From: Terribium retamae
GTDB lineage: Bacteria > Pseudomonadota > Alphaproteobacteria > Rhizobiales > Rhizobiaceae
Direction: 5' to 3'
Assembly (NCBI RefSeq): GCF_022347545.1
Contig: NZ_JAKREW010000003.1
Location: 124,001 to 188,000 of the forward strand
Length of the DNA stretch: 64,000 nucleotides
Shown in pieces: positions 9,662 through 18,393 of this stretch. Within the stretch, counting starts at the first letter, position 1. Every line of letters starts with the position of its first letter. A program made the translations under genes and the position numbers. Under the pieces are notes generated by a model. That model did not search any database, was not told the DNA's origin, and saw only the letters and a list, made by a program, of their open reading frames with translations.

Positions 9662-10410
9662 CAAGGTCTCCTCGAGTGAGCGATCCGGTGTTGGAACAGC
9701 TACCAATACATGATCGACCTGGTCTACATTTTGTCAAATCAAACGGTGCGGCATGTCGTCTGTCGTGACCGTAGCCAAAAATCGCGTGGTGCGACGCTAT
9801 GATCCTGACGCCTGCTGCCAGAGTTATGGGACTTTTGGCTGTTTGATTTGCCCGATGGCGGCGGAACGGTTGCGGGCGGCGAGGGTCTTCCAGCTCGTCA
9901 TGGTTCACGTGGAGCGGCGATCGAGCAGGTACTCAATTGAGGTGTCCAACAAGGCCAGATGAGTTCTGGACTATGGCTGCAAGACAAAATCTACATGAAT
10001 TTCAGATGATTGAAGGAAAAAGACTGAGCGTGAGGTTCTGATCCGGGCGATCTGTTGCGGTTGGCCGGTCCGGCTTAGGGCGCTTTGCATGACGAGCAAG
10101 AGTCCAATGCGGGACGATCGTTTGGCGGAAGCGTTGGCGTCTGTTTTGACAGCGCACAGCGAAGATGGCCGATGCTGAAAACTCTTTTCGTTTTCCAGTA
10201 AAATTGCCATCGATTTTCACGAAAATAATGACTTCGCTGGTCATAAACAGCCATGAACGAGCGGCCGTTCTTATTTTTACCACTGTCTAATAAGAGCGAT
10301 TCATGTAGAAAGCGCGGTCTGCCGATCACGGTAATTTGAAGATCGCTACGCGCATTCCCATATCGAACGCGCGCCGACCGGAGACGCGGCGGGGGTTCAC
10401 GTTTCACCGG
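9662..10410. other. Gene-free stretch of about 750 bases between divergent iron importer and RND pump
   Basis: This is the longest stretch in the window without a supported gene. It is visibly richer in A and T than its neighbours from about 9710 to 10300. Short open frames exist on both strands (for example 9753-9962 and 10002-10283), but they lack ribosome binding sites, show no recognised motif and have no consistent codon bias. It should hold the divergent promoters of the iron importer and the efflux operon, plus the AT-rich palindromes near 10177-10226. It might also be the eroded remnant of a lost gene. Confidence 0.6.
10177..10226. promoter_or_regulatory. Two palindromes upstream of RND efflux operon
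   Basis: Two inverted repeats built from the same half-site stand about 200 bases before the efflux adaptor gene: GAAAAC-N7-GTTTTC at 10177-10195 and ATTTTC-AC-GAAAAT at 10213-10226. A TTGACA hexamer lies just upstream at 10146-10151. RND pumps are often repressed by TetR-family proteins acting at such palindromes, but no regulator gene is adjacent. Role as operator is inferred. Confidence 0.45.
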
Positions 10411-11562
10411 ATGACAACGATGTCGAAAATGAAGTTTCACAAGGTCGCAGCCATTGTGGTGCTTGTTGGCTTTGCAGCGTGGATGGGTACGGGTCACTTC
10501 TCGTCAGTGGGCAGCGCCGCTTCCGAAGAGCCTAAAACCGAGGCGAAGACGGAACAGGCGGAACAGAAAGCTTCGGCGCGTATCGTCAAAGTGGTGACGC
10601 CACCGCGCAGCGAGCATGCGCGGGCAATCCGCATCTCTGGCGTGACGGAGGCCGATAAGCGCGCCGTGCTTGCCACCCGCGTGGCGGGCGTCATCAGCGA
10701 ACTGCCGGTCAAGCAGGGTGACCATGTCAAGATCGGCGATATCGTGCTCATGCTTGACGCCGAGGAAAAGATCTCGGCTGTCGAGAATGCCCGTCAGCTG
10801 AAGGGGCAGCGCCAGGCCGAGCTTGAAGCGGCCGAACGGCTGGCCAAGACCGGCAACCTTGCCAAGCTGCAGCTCGACAGCGCCCGTTCCGCCTTGGCCC
10901 TGGCATCGTCGCAGCTCGATGCTGCCGAGAGCGAGCTTGCCCGCAAGGAAGTGAAGGCGCCTTTCAACGGCGTCATCGATCGCGTGCCGGTGGAACTCGG
11001 CAGCGCTGTACCGCAGGGCGGCGAAGTAGCCACCATCCTCAGCCTCGATCCAGTGATCGCGCGCGGCGAAGTCAGCGAACGCGACCTTGGCTATCTCAAA
11101 ATAGGCGACAAGGCCGATGTTCGGCTGGTCAGCGGGCAGGTGGTCGAAGGCACAGTGCGCTACATCAGCCGCGACGCATCGGCAGCTACCCGCACCTTCC
11201 GCGTCGAGATCGCCGTTCCGAACGCCGATGGCGCCATTCCCGCCGGCATGACGGCTGAAATCACACTGTCGGCCAAGCCGGCAGATGCGGTCATGCTGCC
11301 GCGCTCGGTAGTGACACTGGGCGACAAGGGCGATCTCGGCATCCGTGCTGTCAACAAGGACAACAAGGTGACTTTTTTTCCGATCGATCTGGTTGACGAC
11401 ACGCCGGCCGGCCTCGTGCTCGCCGGCATTCCGGCGGATGCGCGCGTCATCGTTGCCGGCCAGGAACTGGTGACGAACGGTGATGTCGTGCAGCCCGTGC
11501 AAGCTGATCCGCAGGAAATCAAGAAGCTGGTCGGCGGCGATGCCGCCGCCGGCACGCTGTAG
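10411..11562 (+). CDS. RND efflux periplasmic adaptor (HlyD/MexA family)
   Basis: Membrane fusion subunit that links an RND pump in the inner membrane to an outer-membrane channel. The product has about 383 residues. An N-terminal anchor (VAAIVVLVGFAAWMG) is followed by a charged linker, the split lipoyl half AVLATRVAGVISELPVKQGD, an alpha-helical hairpin rich in Ala, Leu and Glu (about residues 130-185), the second lipoyl half VKAPFNGVIDRVPVELG, and the beta-barrel and membrane-proximal domains. The frame is open from a TTG at 10336; I chose the ATG at 10411, but 10420 or 10429 are also possible. The pump gene follows 36 bases later. No outer-membrane factor gene is present nearby, so TolC must come from elsewhere. 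Confidence 0.87.
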   Translation: MTTMSKMKFHKVAAIVVLVGFAAWMGTGHFSSVGSAASEEPKTEAKTEQAEQKASARIVKVVTPPRSEHARAIRISGVTEADKRAVLATRVAGVISELPVKQGDHVKIGDIVLMLDAEEKISAVENARQLKGQRQAELEAAERLAKTGNLAKLQLDSARSALALASSQLDAAESELARKEVKAPFNGVIDRVPVELGSAVPQGGEVATILSLDPVIARGEVSERDLGYLKIGDKADVRLVSGQVVEGTVRYISRDASAATRTFRVEIAVPNADGAIPAGMTAEITLSAKPADAVMLPRSVVTLGDKGDLGIRAVNKDNKVTFFPIDLVDDTPAGLVLAGIPADARVIVAGQELVTNGDVVQPVQADPQEIKKLVGGDAAAGTL

Positions 11563-11598
11563 TCGTTTTCATCGAATCCGAAATCGGGATCTGCCCCA

Positions 11599-14500
11599 AT
11601 GGATATCGTCAAGCTTGCCATCCAGAATGCGCGGCTGACCATTTCGGTGCTGCTGTTCCTGCTGCTGGCAGGAGCCATCGCCTATATGTCCGTGCCGAAG
11701 GAAGCCGAGCCGGACGTGCCGATCCCCATGATGTACGTCTCACTGGTCTATCAGGGGATATCGCCGGAGGATTCCGAACGACTGCTGTTGAGGCCGGTCG
11801 AGACCAAGCTGAAGAGTTTGAAGGGGTTGAAGGAGATGCGCTCCGCCGCCTTCCAGGGCGGCGGCTATGTGCTGGTCGAGTTCGACCCGTCGACCAACCT
11901 TGCGCAGGCACTGCAGGACACCCGCTCCAAGGTTCAGGATGCCAAGGCCGACCTGCCGCAGGCGGCCGAGGAACCGACCGTCAACGAGGTCAACATCTCC
12001 GAATTCCCGGTGCTGGTCGTCACCCTGTCCGGTCATGTGCCGGAGCGTGTGCTGGCCAAGTCGGCGCGCGAACTGCGCGATCGCATCGAGGAAGTTCCTG
12101 GCGTTCTGGAAGGCACGTTGCAAGGTTCGCGCGACGACCTCGTCGAGGTCGTCGTCGATCCGGTCAAGCTTTCCTCTTACGGTCTGCAGCTCGACCAGTT
12201 GATGCAAGGGGTCGGCCAATCCAACAGCCTGGTTGCCGCCGGCAACATCGAAGGCTCGGAAGGCAAATATGCCGTCAAGGTCCCGTCTTTGATCGAGACG
12301 CCGGAAGATGTCGCCAACCTGCCGGTGGTGGCGCGGCCCAATGCGGTGGTGCAGGCGAAGGATGTCGCAACCATTCGTTCCACCTTCAAGGATGCCGAAA
12401 CCATCACGCGTCTGGACGGCAAACCCGCGATCGCCATCGAAGTGAAGAAGCGCATCGGCGCCAACATCGTCGAAACGATCGAGGGAGCGAAGAAAGTCGC
12501 CGACGAGTTCGTCAAAATCGCGCCGGCGGGCATGGAGGTCACGTATACGCAGGACAAGTCCGTGTTCGTGAAGCAGTTGCTGAACGACCTGCAGAACCAC
12601 GTCCTGATCGCCGTCATCCTGGTCTTCATCGTCATCCTCTACGCGCTTTCGGGCCGTGCCTCGCTGCTTATCGGCCTGGCCATTCCGTCATCGTTCCTGA
12701 TCGGCATCCTGCTGCTTGCCATGATGGGCTACACGATCAACATGATCGTGCTGTTTTCGCTGATCCTGGCGGTCGGCATGCTGGTGGACGATGCCATCAT
12801 CGTCACCGAATTCGCCGAGCGGCGCATGACGGAAGGCATGCCGAAAGAGGAGGCCTTTGCGCTGGCCGCCAAACGCATGGCCGGCCCGGTCATCGCCGCC
12901 ACCATGACACGCATCGCCGCCTTCTCGCCGCTCCTGTTCTGGCCCGGCATCATCGGCGACTTCATGAAATACCTGCCGATCACACTGATCGTCACCCTTG
13001 CCGCCTCGATGCTCTACGCCCTGGTTTTCACGCCGACGCTCGGCGCGCTCTTCGCCAAGGCGGACCTTCACGGCGAGGAAGAGCGCAAGGACGGCGCTTA
13101 CATGGCCGTGGTGCGCAAGGCCGTGCAGTTTCCCAAGACGGTGCTGGTGCTTACCGTCGCACTGCTGGTCGGTGTGCAGTTCGCCTATTCGAAATATGGT
13201 GCCGGCGTCGAGTTCTTCCCCAATGTCGAGCCGGATTACGGCCTGCTTTATGTGCATGCGCGCGGCAACCTTTCTCTCGCTGAGATGGATGCAGCGACGC
13301 ACACCGCGGAAGAAAAGCTGCTCGGCTGGCCCGGGATAAAATCGGTCTACACCCGCGTCGGCAAGACCCAGGGTGGTGGCGCGGACATCCCGGAAGACGT
13401 CGTCGGTGTCATCCAATATGAGTTCGTCGACTGGCGTGAGCGCAAGGCCGCCAATCAGATCCTCGACGATTTGCGCAAAGCCACGGCCGGCATCCCCGGC
13501 GTCGATGTGGAGGTGCGTGTGCCGGAAGCCGGTCCGCCGACGGGCAAGCCGATCCAGGTGCGCATCTCCGCCGTCGATCCGGCCGGTATCGAAAAAGTGG
13601 CCCGCGATGTTGCGACCCATATCGCCAAGGTGCCAAACGTCATCGACGTCTCCGATGGCCTGCCGCCACCCGGCATCGACTGGGCGCTGGAGGTCGACCG
13701 CAGCAAGGCAGCGCAATACGGTGTCAACCCGACGTCGGTAGGCACTGTCGTGCAGCTTGTGACCAACGGACTGAAACTCAGCGAATATCGTCCCGCCGGC
13801 GCCGACGACGCCGTCGACATCCGCCTGCGTTTGCCGGAAGACCGGCGTACGCTGTCGACGCTGGACGAATTGCGCGTGCAGACCAGCCAGGGATCGATAC
13901 CGATCTCGAACTTCGTCATTCGCAAGCCTGAACCGCGTGTCGGCACGCTAAACCGCATTGACGGTGCCCGTACCGTGGTTGTGCAGGCAAACGTCGCTGC
14001 GGGCGCTCAGGTTGCTGCTGTGCAGGCAGAAGTGACCAAGGCGATCGCCGATCTGGGTCTTCCCGACAACTTCCGCTGGAAGCTCGCCGGCTCCAATGAA
14101 GACAGCGCGGAAGCGAGCGCCTTCCTTTCGCAGGCGTTCGGTGCCGCAATCTTCCTGATTTTCCTGGTCCTGCTGGCACAGTTCAACAAGTTCACCTCCG
14201 TCTGGCTGGTGCTGTCCTGCGTGGTCATGGCGACGATCGGTGTGTTCCTTGGGCTTATGCTGACTGGCCAGCCCTTCGGCATCGTCATGTCCGGCATCGG
14301 CGTGATCGCGCTGGCGGGCGTGGTGGTGAATAACAACATCGTGTTGATCGACACCTACGATCGCCTGCGCGAAGAAGGCTGGGACAAGACGGAAGCGGTG
14401 CTGCAGACCTGCCGCGAACGCGCGCGTCCGGTGGTGCTCACCGCCGTATCGGCGATCCTCGGCGTTTTGCCGATCGCCTTTGGCCTTGGCCTTGAGATAT

Positions 14501-14763
14501 TCCACCACGAAACGACGATCAACGCGCCGTCGACACAATGGTGGATCTCGCTGTCGTCCGCGATCGTGTTCGGGCTGTCTTTCGCGACACTGCTGACGCT
14601 GGTGGTGACGCCGGCCATGCTGATGGTGTTCACCCGCGCCAAGCGCAGACCCGGACAGCGCAGCTGGCTCGGCCGGCTGTTCCGTCGCGGTCGCGACACG
14701 GCGTCAAACGACGACGCACCGGATCTCGGGCCAGCCGGCGCATTGCCGAAGGCCGCCGAATAG
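11599..14763 (+). CDS. RND efflux pump, inner-membrane transporter (AcrB/MdtB superfamily)
   Basis: Proton-driven exporter of 1054 residues, the usual length for the HAE family. It has a first membrane helix near residue 12-30, a large periplasmic porter loop, a block of helices around residues 335-480, a second large loop and the final helix block. The acidic pair in helix 4 needed for proton relay is visible in AVGMLVDDAIIVTEFAE, and the conserved GVVVNNNIVLIDTYDRLRE follows the second loop. The C-terminal tail is basic. Substrates cannot be read from the sequence; the pump could export drugs, plant phenolics or metals. It is co-transcribed with the adaptor and closed by a terminator. Confidence 0.9.
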   Translation: MDIVKLAIQNARLTISVLLFLLLAGAIAYMSVPKEAEPDVPIPMMYVSLVYQGISPEDSERLLLRPVETKLKSLKGLKEMRSAAFQGGGYVLVEFDPSTNLAQALQDTRSKVQDAKADLPQAAEEPTVNEVNISEFPVLVVTLSGHVPERVLAKSARELRDRIEEVPGVLEGTLQGSRDDLVEVVVDPVKLSSYGLQLDQLMQGVGQSNSLVAAGNIEGSEGKYAVKVPSLIETPEDVANLPVVARPNAVVQAKDVATIRSTFKDAETITRLDGKPAIAIEVKKRIGANIVETIEGAKKVADEFVKIAPAGMEVTYTQDKSVFVKQLLNDLQNHVLIAVILVFIVILYALSGRASLLIGLAIPSSFLIGILLLAMMGYTINMIVLFSLILAVGMLVDDAIIVTEFAERRMTEGMPKEEAFALAAKRMAGPVIAATMTRIAAFSPLLFWPGIIGDFMKYLPITLIVTLAASMLYALVFTPTLGALFAKADLHGEEERKDGAYMAVVRKAVQFPKTVLVLTVALLVGVQFAYSKYGAGVEFFPNVEPDYGLLYVHARGNLSLAEMDAATHTAEEKLLGWPGIKSVYTRVGKTQGGGADIPEDVVGVIQYEFVDWRERKAANQILDDLRKATAGIPGVDVEVRVPEAGPPTGKPIQVRISAVDPAGIEKVARDVATHIAKVPNVIDVSDGLPPPGIDWALEVDRSKAAQYGVNPTSVGTVVQLVTNGLKLSEYRPAGADDAVDIRLRLPEDRRTLSTLDELRVQTSQGSIPISNFVIRKPEPRVGTLNRIDGARTVVVQANVAAGAQVAAVQAEVTKAIADLGLPDNFRWKLAGSNEDSAEASAFLSQAFGAAIFLIFLVLLAQFNKFTSVWLVLSCVVMATIGVFLGLMLTGQPFGIVMSGIGVIALAGVVVNNNIVLIDTYDRLREEGWDKTEAVLQTCRERARPVVLTAVSAILGVLPIAFGLGLEIFHHETTINAPSTQWWISLSSAIVFGLSFATLLTLVVTPAMLMVFTRAKRRPGQRSWLGRLFRRGRDTASNDDAPDLGPAGALPKAAE

Positions 14764-14786
14764 GCCAACGCAGCAAGAAATGAAGA

Positions 14787-14819
14787 AGGCCGTCGAGGTT
14801 TCAACTCGGCGGCCTTTCT
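14787..14819 (+). terminator. Terminator of RND efflux operon
   Basis: An 11-bp stem with one G-T pair (AGGCCGTCGAG/CTCGGCGGCCT, 14787-14797 with 14805-14815) and a 7-base loop, followed by TTCTC. It lies 24 bases after the pump stop codon. Confidence 0.75.
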
Positions 14820-14842
14820 CATTGGACTTCAACAAGGCACCC

Positions 14843-15808
14843 TCACGCAGCCTCCCTCCGCTCGGGGAGGCTGGCGACGGGGATCCCAAGGTCAGTCAGC
14901 GCCTCGGCAACGGCACGGTCGAGCGGCGTGTGCGGGATATGCCCGATCAATCCTTCCAGCCGTCCAGAAACCAGCCGATGCGGCTCGAAGCGTAGATATG
15001 ACATCTGCACGATCGCCTTCCACATCGGTATGAAGGGCGCAGCGACCTTGAACACCCACCAAGGCATCGAGGCCAGGCCGAGCTTGCGACCAACGGCACG
15101 CTCCAGGGCGGCTTTCATTTCCAGGTCGCTGATGGCGTGACCGGGAAAGTGCAGGTTCTCATAGTCGCCCAGTTGATCCAGGCGATCCGCAAGCGCGACA
15201 AAGGCATCGGCGAGGTCGGGCAGGTAAGCCCATTCGTGCACGATGTCGACCGGGCCCGCGGCGGTATAGACGCCTTTTTCGATCTTCGAGACCATCACCA
15301 GATCAAACCACGATCCGGTCCCGGTGCCGCCGAAGAAATCGCCCGCACGCAGCAGGATGGTGCGCAGGCGCCCGGCATCCGCTTCCGCGCGCAGTAGATC
15401 CTCGACTGCGACACGGATACGGCCTTTTTCGGTTGTCGGCTTGATGGGGGCATCTTCGGTGATCATTTCGGGGACGGGGGAGCCGTAATTGTAGACGTTG
15501 CCCGGGAAGAGCAGGACTGCGCCGTTGGCCTCACAGGCGGCAACGACATTCTCGGCCATCGGCAGAACCGTACTCCAGTCCGAATAGATCGGGTTCAGAC
15601 CGTGAAAAACGATGTCGACGCCGGCCGTGGCACGGATCAGCGCCTCGCGGTCGAGAGCGTTGGCGGCGATGCCGGTTGCGCCGGCGAGATCGGCGGGCAG
15701 TCTGCCGCTGCGGGTAATGCCGCGGACGTCGTAGCCGGCCTGAACGAATGCCCTGCCGACGGCGCGGCCAAGCCGCCCGTTGGCGCCGAGGATTGCGATG
15801 CTGGTCAT
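14843..15808 (-). CDS. NAD(P)-dependent epimerase/dehydratase (extended SDR)
   Basis: A Rossmann-fold enzyme of about 321 residues that probably acts on a sugar or other small-molecule ketone or alcohol. The dinucleotide motif is ILGANGRLGRAVG at the N-terminus, and the chain resembles atypical SDRs of the NmrA/epimerase group. A frame extending to 15898 exists, but the ATG at 15808 has AAGGAGACC upstream and begins exactly at the Rossmann strand. The last residues (SLPERREAA) are encoded by a GC-rich hairpin that looks like a dispersed repeat. It diverges from a LysR regulator, a typical arrangement for regulator and target. The substrate is unknown. Confidence 0.75.
   Translation of the reverse strand: MTSIAILGANGRLGRAVGRAFVQAGYDVRGITRSGRLPADLAGATGIAANALDREALIRATAGVDIVFHGLNPIYSDWSTVLPMAENVVAACEANGAVLLFPGNVYNYGSPVPEMITEDAPIKPTTEKGRIRVAVEDLLRAEADAGRLRTILLRAGDFFGGTGTGSWFDLVMVSKIEKGVYTAAGPVDIVHEWAYLPDLADAFVALADRLDQLGDYENLHFPGHAISDLEMKAALERAVGRKLGLASMPWWVFKVAAPFIPMWKAIVQMSYLRFEPHRLVSGRLEGLIGHIPHTPLDRAVAEALTDLGIPVASLPERREAA
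14848..14873. repeat. Palindromic element covering the epimerase 3' end
   Basis: CAGCCTCCC and GGGAGGCTG pair across an 8-base loop at 14848-14873, inside the last codons of the epimerase gene. The flanking CCTCACGCAGCC and GGCGACGGGG match the style of the rhizobial mosaic repeat near 2786-2938. The repeat seems to have replaced or extended the native C-terminus. Confidence 0.55.
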
Positions 15809-15890
15809 GTCGGGTCTCCTTGTCGGTGTTGTGATGCTCCTATTTTCTGTTTTCATAAACGAATGGAAATTGACTGTTTCCGTCTTTGTG

Positions 15891-15908
15891 ATATTCATTT
15901 TTGAATAT
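15891..15908. promoter_or_regulatory. Perfect palindrome over the LysR start codon
   Basis: ATATTCA-TTTT-TGAATAT (7-bp arms) spans 15891-15908 and runs into the ATG at 15907. A second related site, TTCATAAACGAATGGAA, lies at 15852-15868. LysR proteins bind dyads between divergent genes, so these are plausible autoregulatory and target sites. This is inference. Confidence 0.5.
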
Positions 15909-16794
15909 GAAGGATATCGACTGGAACCTCATCAAAAGCTTCGTGGCAGTTGCCGAGACCGGCAGCCTGTCGGCTGCGGCGCGCAAGCTTTCCGCCAGTC
16001 AGCCAACGCTTGGACGGCATATCGGCGAACTGGAGCAGGCACTTGACGTGACGCTGTTCCGGCGTGGCCGGCAAGGCCACGAGCTTACCGAAGCGGGCGC
16101 GTTGCTTTACGAGCGTGGCCAAGCGGTTGCCGAGCAGGCAACCGCATTCTCCCTGCTTGCGCTCGGTTCGGTGGAAGCAATCGAGGGCACTGTCAGGATC
16201 GCCGCCAGCGAAGTTGTGGCGGCTTTCGTCCTGCCCGAGATCCTTGCCCGGCTTGGTCAGGAGGAACCCGGAATCGAGATCGAAGTGGCCGCTTCCAACC
16301 AGGTCGAGAACCTGCTGCGTCGCGATGCCGATATCGCCATCCGCATGGTTCGACCTGTGCAGAACGAGTTGGTAGCCCGCAAGGTCACGGACATTGCACT
16401 GTGTGCCTGTGCCGCAACCCGCTATATCGAGAGACGGGGGCGGCCGGAAACCGTAGCGGATGTCGTCAACCACGACATTGTCGGCTTCGATCGCGATGAC
16501 AGCATCATTCGCGGTTTCGCTGCAGCGGGCGTCACATTGGAGCGCAGCGCATTCCGTTTTCGTTGCGACAACCAGATCGTCCACTGGCAGGCCGTACGCG
16601 CCGGTAACGGCATCGGCTTCACGCAGCGCCCGCTGGTGGATCGCGAACCGCTGGTCGAGCCGTTATTGCCCGACCTCGAGCTGCCGTCTTTGCCGGTATG
16701 GCTTGCCATGCACCGCGACGTGCGCGGGTCTCTGCGCATCCGCCGCGTCGTGGATTTCTTGCACGAGGCGTTGAAGCGCTATTCCGCCGGCTGA
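15907..16794 (+). CDS. LysR-family transcriptional regulator
   Basis: A DNA-binding regulator of 295 residues. The N-terminal winged helix-turn-helix has the family pattern WNLIKSFVAVAETGSLSAAA followed by RKLSASQPTLGRHIGELEQA. The rest (from about residue 90) is a substrate-binding-like effector domain. An in-frame TTG lies at 15901, but the ATG at 15907 gives the standard N-terminus; neither has a strong ribosome binding site, and the start overlaps a perfect palindrome. The gene diverges from the epimerase, which is its likely target, and its last 16 bases overlap the convergent MFS gene. Confidence 0.88.
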   Translation: MKDIDWNLIKSFVAVAETGSLSAAARKLSASQPTLGRHIGELEQALDVTLFRRGRQGHELTEAGALLYERGQAVAEQATAFSLLALGSVEAIEGTVRIAASEVVAAFVLPEILARLGQEEPGIEIEVAASNQVENLLRRDADIAIRMVRPVQNELVARKVTDIALCACAATRYIERRGRPETVADVVNHDIVGFDRDDSIIRGFAAAGVTLERSAFRFRCDNQIVHWQAVRAGNGIGFTQRPLVDREPLVEPLLPDLELPSLPVWLAMHRDVRGSLRIRRVVDFLHEALKRYSAG

Positions 16795-17954
16795 GCGGCG
16801 AAATCGGCGGTGTGGGCCAGGCTCGACATCAGGAAGACGATGACGAGGAAGCCGGAAAGCACCACGAACACCGTCGAGAAGCCGATATGTTCGGCGGCGA
16901 AGCCGATCAGCGATGGCGCCAGCAGGATGCCGGAATAGCCCATTGTGGTGACCACGCTCATGCCTGTACCAGAGGCCATGCCAGGCTGGTTACCGCCGGC
17001 TGAGAAAGCAATCGGTACCATGTTGGCGATGCCCAGCCCGGAAAAGGCGAAGGCCGCGATCACCAGCCAGGGCCAGGGAGACAGCGCTGCGACGAGCATG
17101 CCGGAGGCTGCGATCAGCGAGGAAAAGCGCAGGGTGGTTACGGCGCCGAAATGGTTGCGAACACCATCGCCGGCAAAGCGCATCAACGCCATCGTGCCGG
17201 AGAAGAAGGCGTAGGCAAGGCCAGCGGCGGCGAGTTCCGCGCCAAGCTCCTGCTGCAGATAAAGCGCAGCCCAATCGAGCACCGCGCCTTCGGGGATCAT
17301 CGACATCAGCGCCATCAAGCCAACGAGATAGACGGTAGCGGTCTTCGGCAGCGTGAATTTGTGATGCTCCTGCGCCACCGGTTTCCGGTCGGTGATCAGG
17401 TACCGCCAGGCGATTGCGAGCAAAACGATGGCGACGATGGTGACGATGATGGCGTGAGTCACATGACCGTAATGCTGGATGATAAGACCGCCGGCTCCGC
17501 CGCCGGCAAAACCGCCCAGGCTCCAGAAGGCATGCGAGGACGACATCACTGCGCGCGACAGCCGGCGCTCCACCGTGACGGCATTGGCGTTCATGGCGAC
17601 ATCCATGCCGCCGATCAAACCACCGAACAGGAACATCGCCACGACTGCCACCGGAACGCTCGGCGCCAGCGCCACCAGTAGCAGGCCGAACACACAGACG
17701 GAGGCAAAACCGCGCACCACGGCGCGGGAGCCATATCTGGACATCAGATAGCCGGACAACGGCATGAAGGTCAGCGCACCAAGGCCGAACAGAAGGATGA
17801 GGAGGCCGAGCGTCGCCTTGCTGATGTCGAGACGGGTCAGAAAAACCGGGATCTGCGGCGCCCAGCTGCCGGTCAGGAGGCCGTTGATGAAGAACATCGC
17901 CGCCACCGCCCAGCGACCGCGCGCGGCGTTTTGCAGGGAGGAGGCTGCGGTCAT
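16779..17954 (-). CDS. Major facilitator superfamily transporter (YbjJ-like)
   Basis: A membrane transporter of 391 residues with about twelve helices. Family features are the first helix AVAAMFFINGLLTGSWAPQI, the loop motif GYLMSRYGSRAVVRG between helices 2 and 3, and an internal repeat after about residue 205. The chain resembles the YbjJ/inner-membrane MFS group, whose substrates are poorly known. The gene stands alone on the minus strand and overlaps the LysR gene by 16 bases tail to tail. Its promoter region carries a perfect palindrome and a repeated octamer (17979-18005), which points to specific control by a regulator encoded elsewhere. Confidence 0.82.
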   Translation of the reverse strand: MTAASSLQNAARGRWAVAAMFFINGLLTGSWAPQIPVFLTRLDISKATLGLLILLFGLGALTFMPLSGYLMSRYGSRAVVRGFASVCVFGLLLVALAPSVPVAVVAMFLFGGLIGGMDVAMNANAVTVERRLSRAVMSSSHAFWSLGGFAGGGAGGLIIQHYGHVTHAIIVTIVAIVLLAIAWRYLITDRKPVAQEHHKFTLPKTATVYLVGLMALMSMIPEGAVLDWAALYLQQELGAELAAAGLAYAFFSGTMALMRFAGDGVRNHFGAVTTLRFSSLIAASGMLVAALSPWPWLVIAAFAFSGLGIANMVPIAFSAGGNQPGMASGTGMSVVTTMGYSGILLAPSLIGFAAEHIGFSTVFVVLSGFLVIVFLMSSLAHTADFAAQPAE

Positions 17955-17978
17955 GGCGGTGGCTCGAATAAAAATTGG

Positions 17979-18005
17979 AACGATTCAATCGTTAGATCGA
18001 TTCAA
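17979..18005. promoter_or_regulatory. Palindrome and direct repeat upstream of MFS gene
   Basis: AACGAT-TCA-ATCGTT is a perfect palindrome at 17979-17993, about 25 bases before the MFS start codon. The octamer CGATTCAA occurs at 17981 and again at 17998, 17 bases apart. The spacing of less than two helical turns suggests a protein-binding site that would block transcription or initiation. No regulator gene is adjacent. Confidence 0.5.
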
Positions 18006-18064
18006 GATCATCGTCAAGAGAGCCGGAAGCCGATGCCGCGAGCCGGGGGGCGCGTGCCCGGGCC

Positions 18065-18373
18065 TTAATGATCTTTGGGACGATTGGTCACGAAGGCGGC
18101 TTTCTGTGCGTCCGACGCTTCGGTCTGGTGCTGTGCCTGCCATTCGCCATAGGGCATTCCATAGACGATTTCGCGGGACTGGTCCTTCGACAAGGGAACA
18201 CCTTCCGCCTCGGCCGCCTCACGGTACCAGTTGGAAAGGCAGTTGCGGCAGAAGCCCGCGAGGTTCATCAGGTCGATGTTCTGCACGTCGCTGCGTTCGC
18301 GCAGATGCTCGACCAGCCGGCGGAAGGCTGCGGCTTCGAAATCGCGCTTCTGTTCGTCGCTCAGGTCGGTCAT
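18065..18373 (-). CDS. DUF1244 family protein
   Basis: A 102-residue cytosolic protein of the DUF1244 family, of unknown function and widespread in alphaproteobacteria. Distinctive segments are FRRLVEHLRERSDVQNIDLM, then NLAGFCRNCLSNWY with two cysteines, and SREIVYGMPYGEWQ. The FCRNC pair and the aromatic cluster are conserved in the family and might bind a metal or cofactor, which is not established. It is read as a single gene between the MFS transporter and the amidohydrolase; a dispersed repeat lies just upstream. Confidence 0.85.
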   Translation of the reverse strand: MTDLSDEQKRDFEAAAFRRLVEHLRERSDVQNIDLMNLAGFCRNCLSNWYREAAEAEGVPLSKDQSREIVYGMPYGEWQAQHQTEASDAQKAAFVTNRPKDH

Positions 18374-18393
18374 GGCGGTATCCTCTCGGCGCG

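Noticed and set aside
9662..9760. Irr or RirA operator upstream of the iron-binding protein gene
   Set aside because: No TGA-N9-TCA or Irr-type palindrome was convincing at the right distance; only a TTGACA box.
9753..10497. Several short frames in the gap before the RND adaptor
   Set aside because: No ribosome sites, no motifs, and they overlap one another on both strands.
12688..13716. A long minus-strand frame within the RND pump gene
   Set aside because: Antisense shadow of the pump, rich in His, Asp and Arg as expected from high-GC complement codons.
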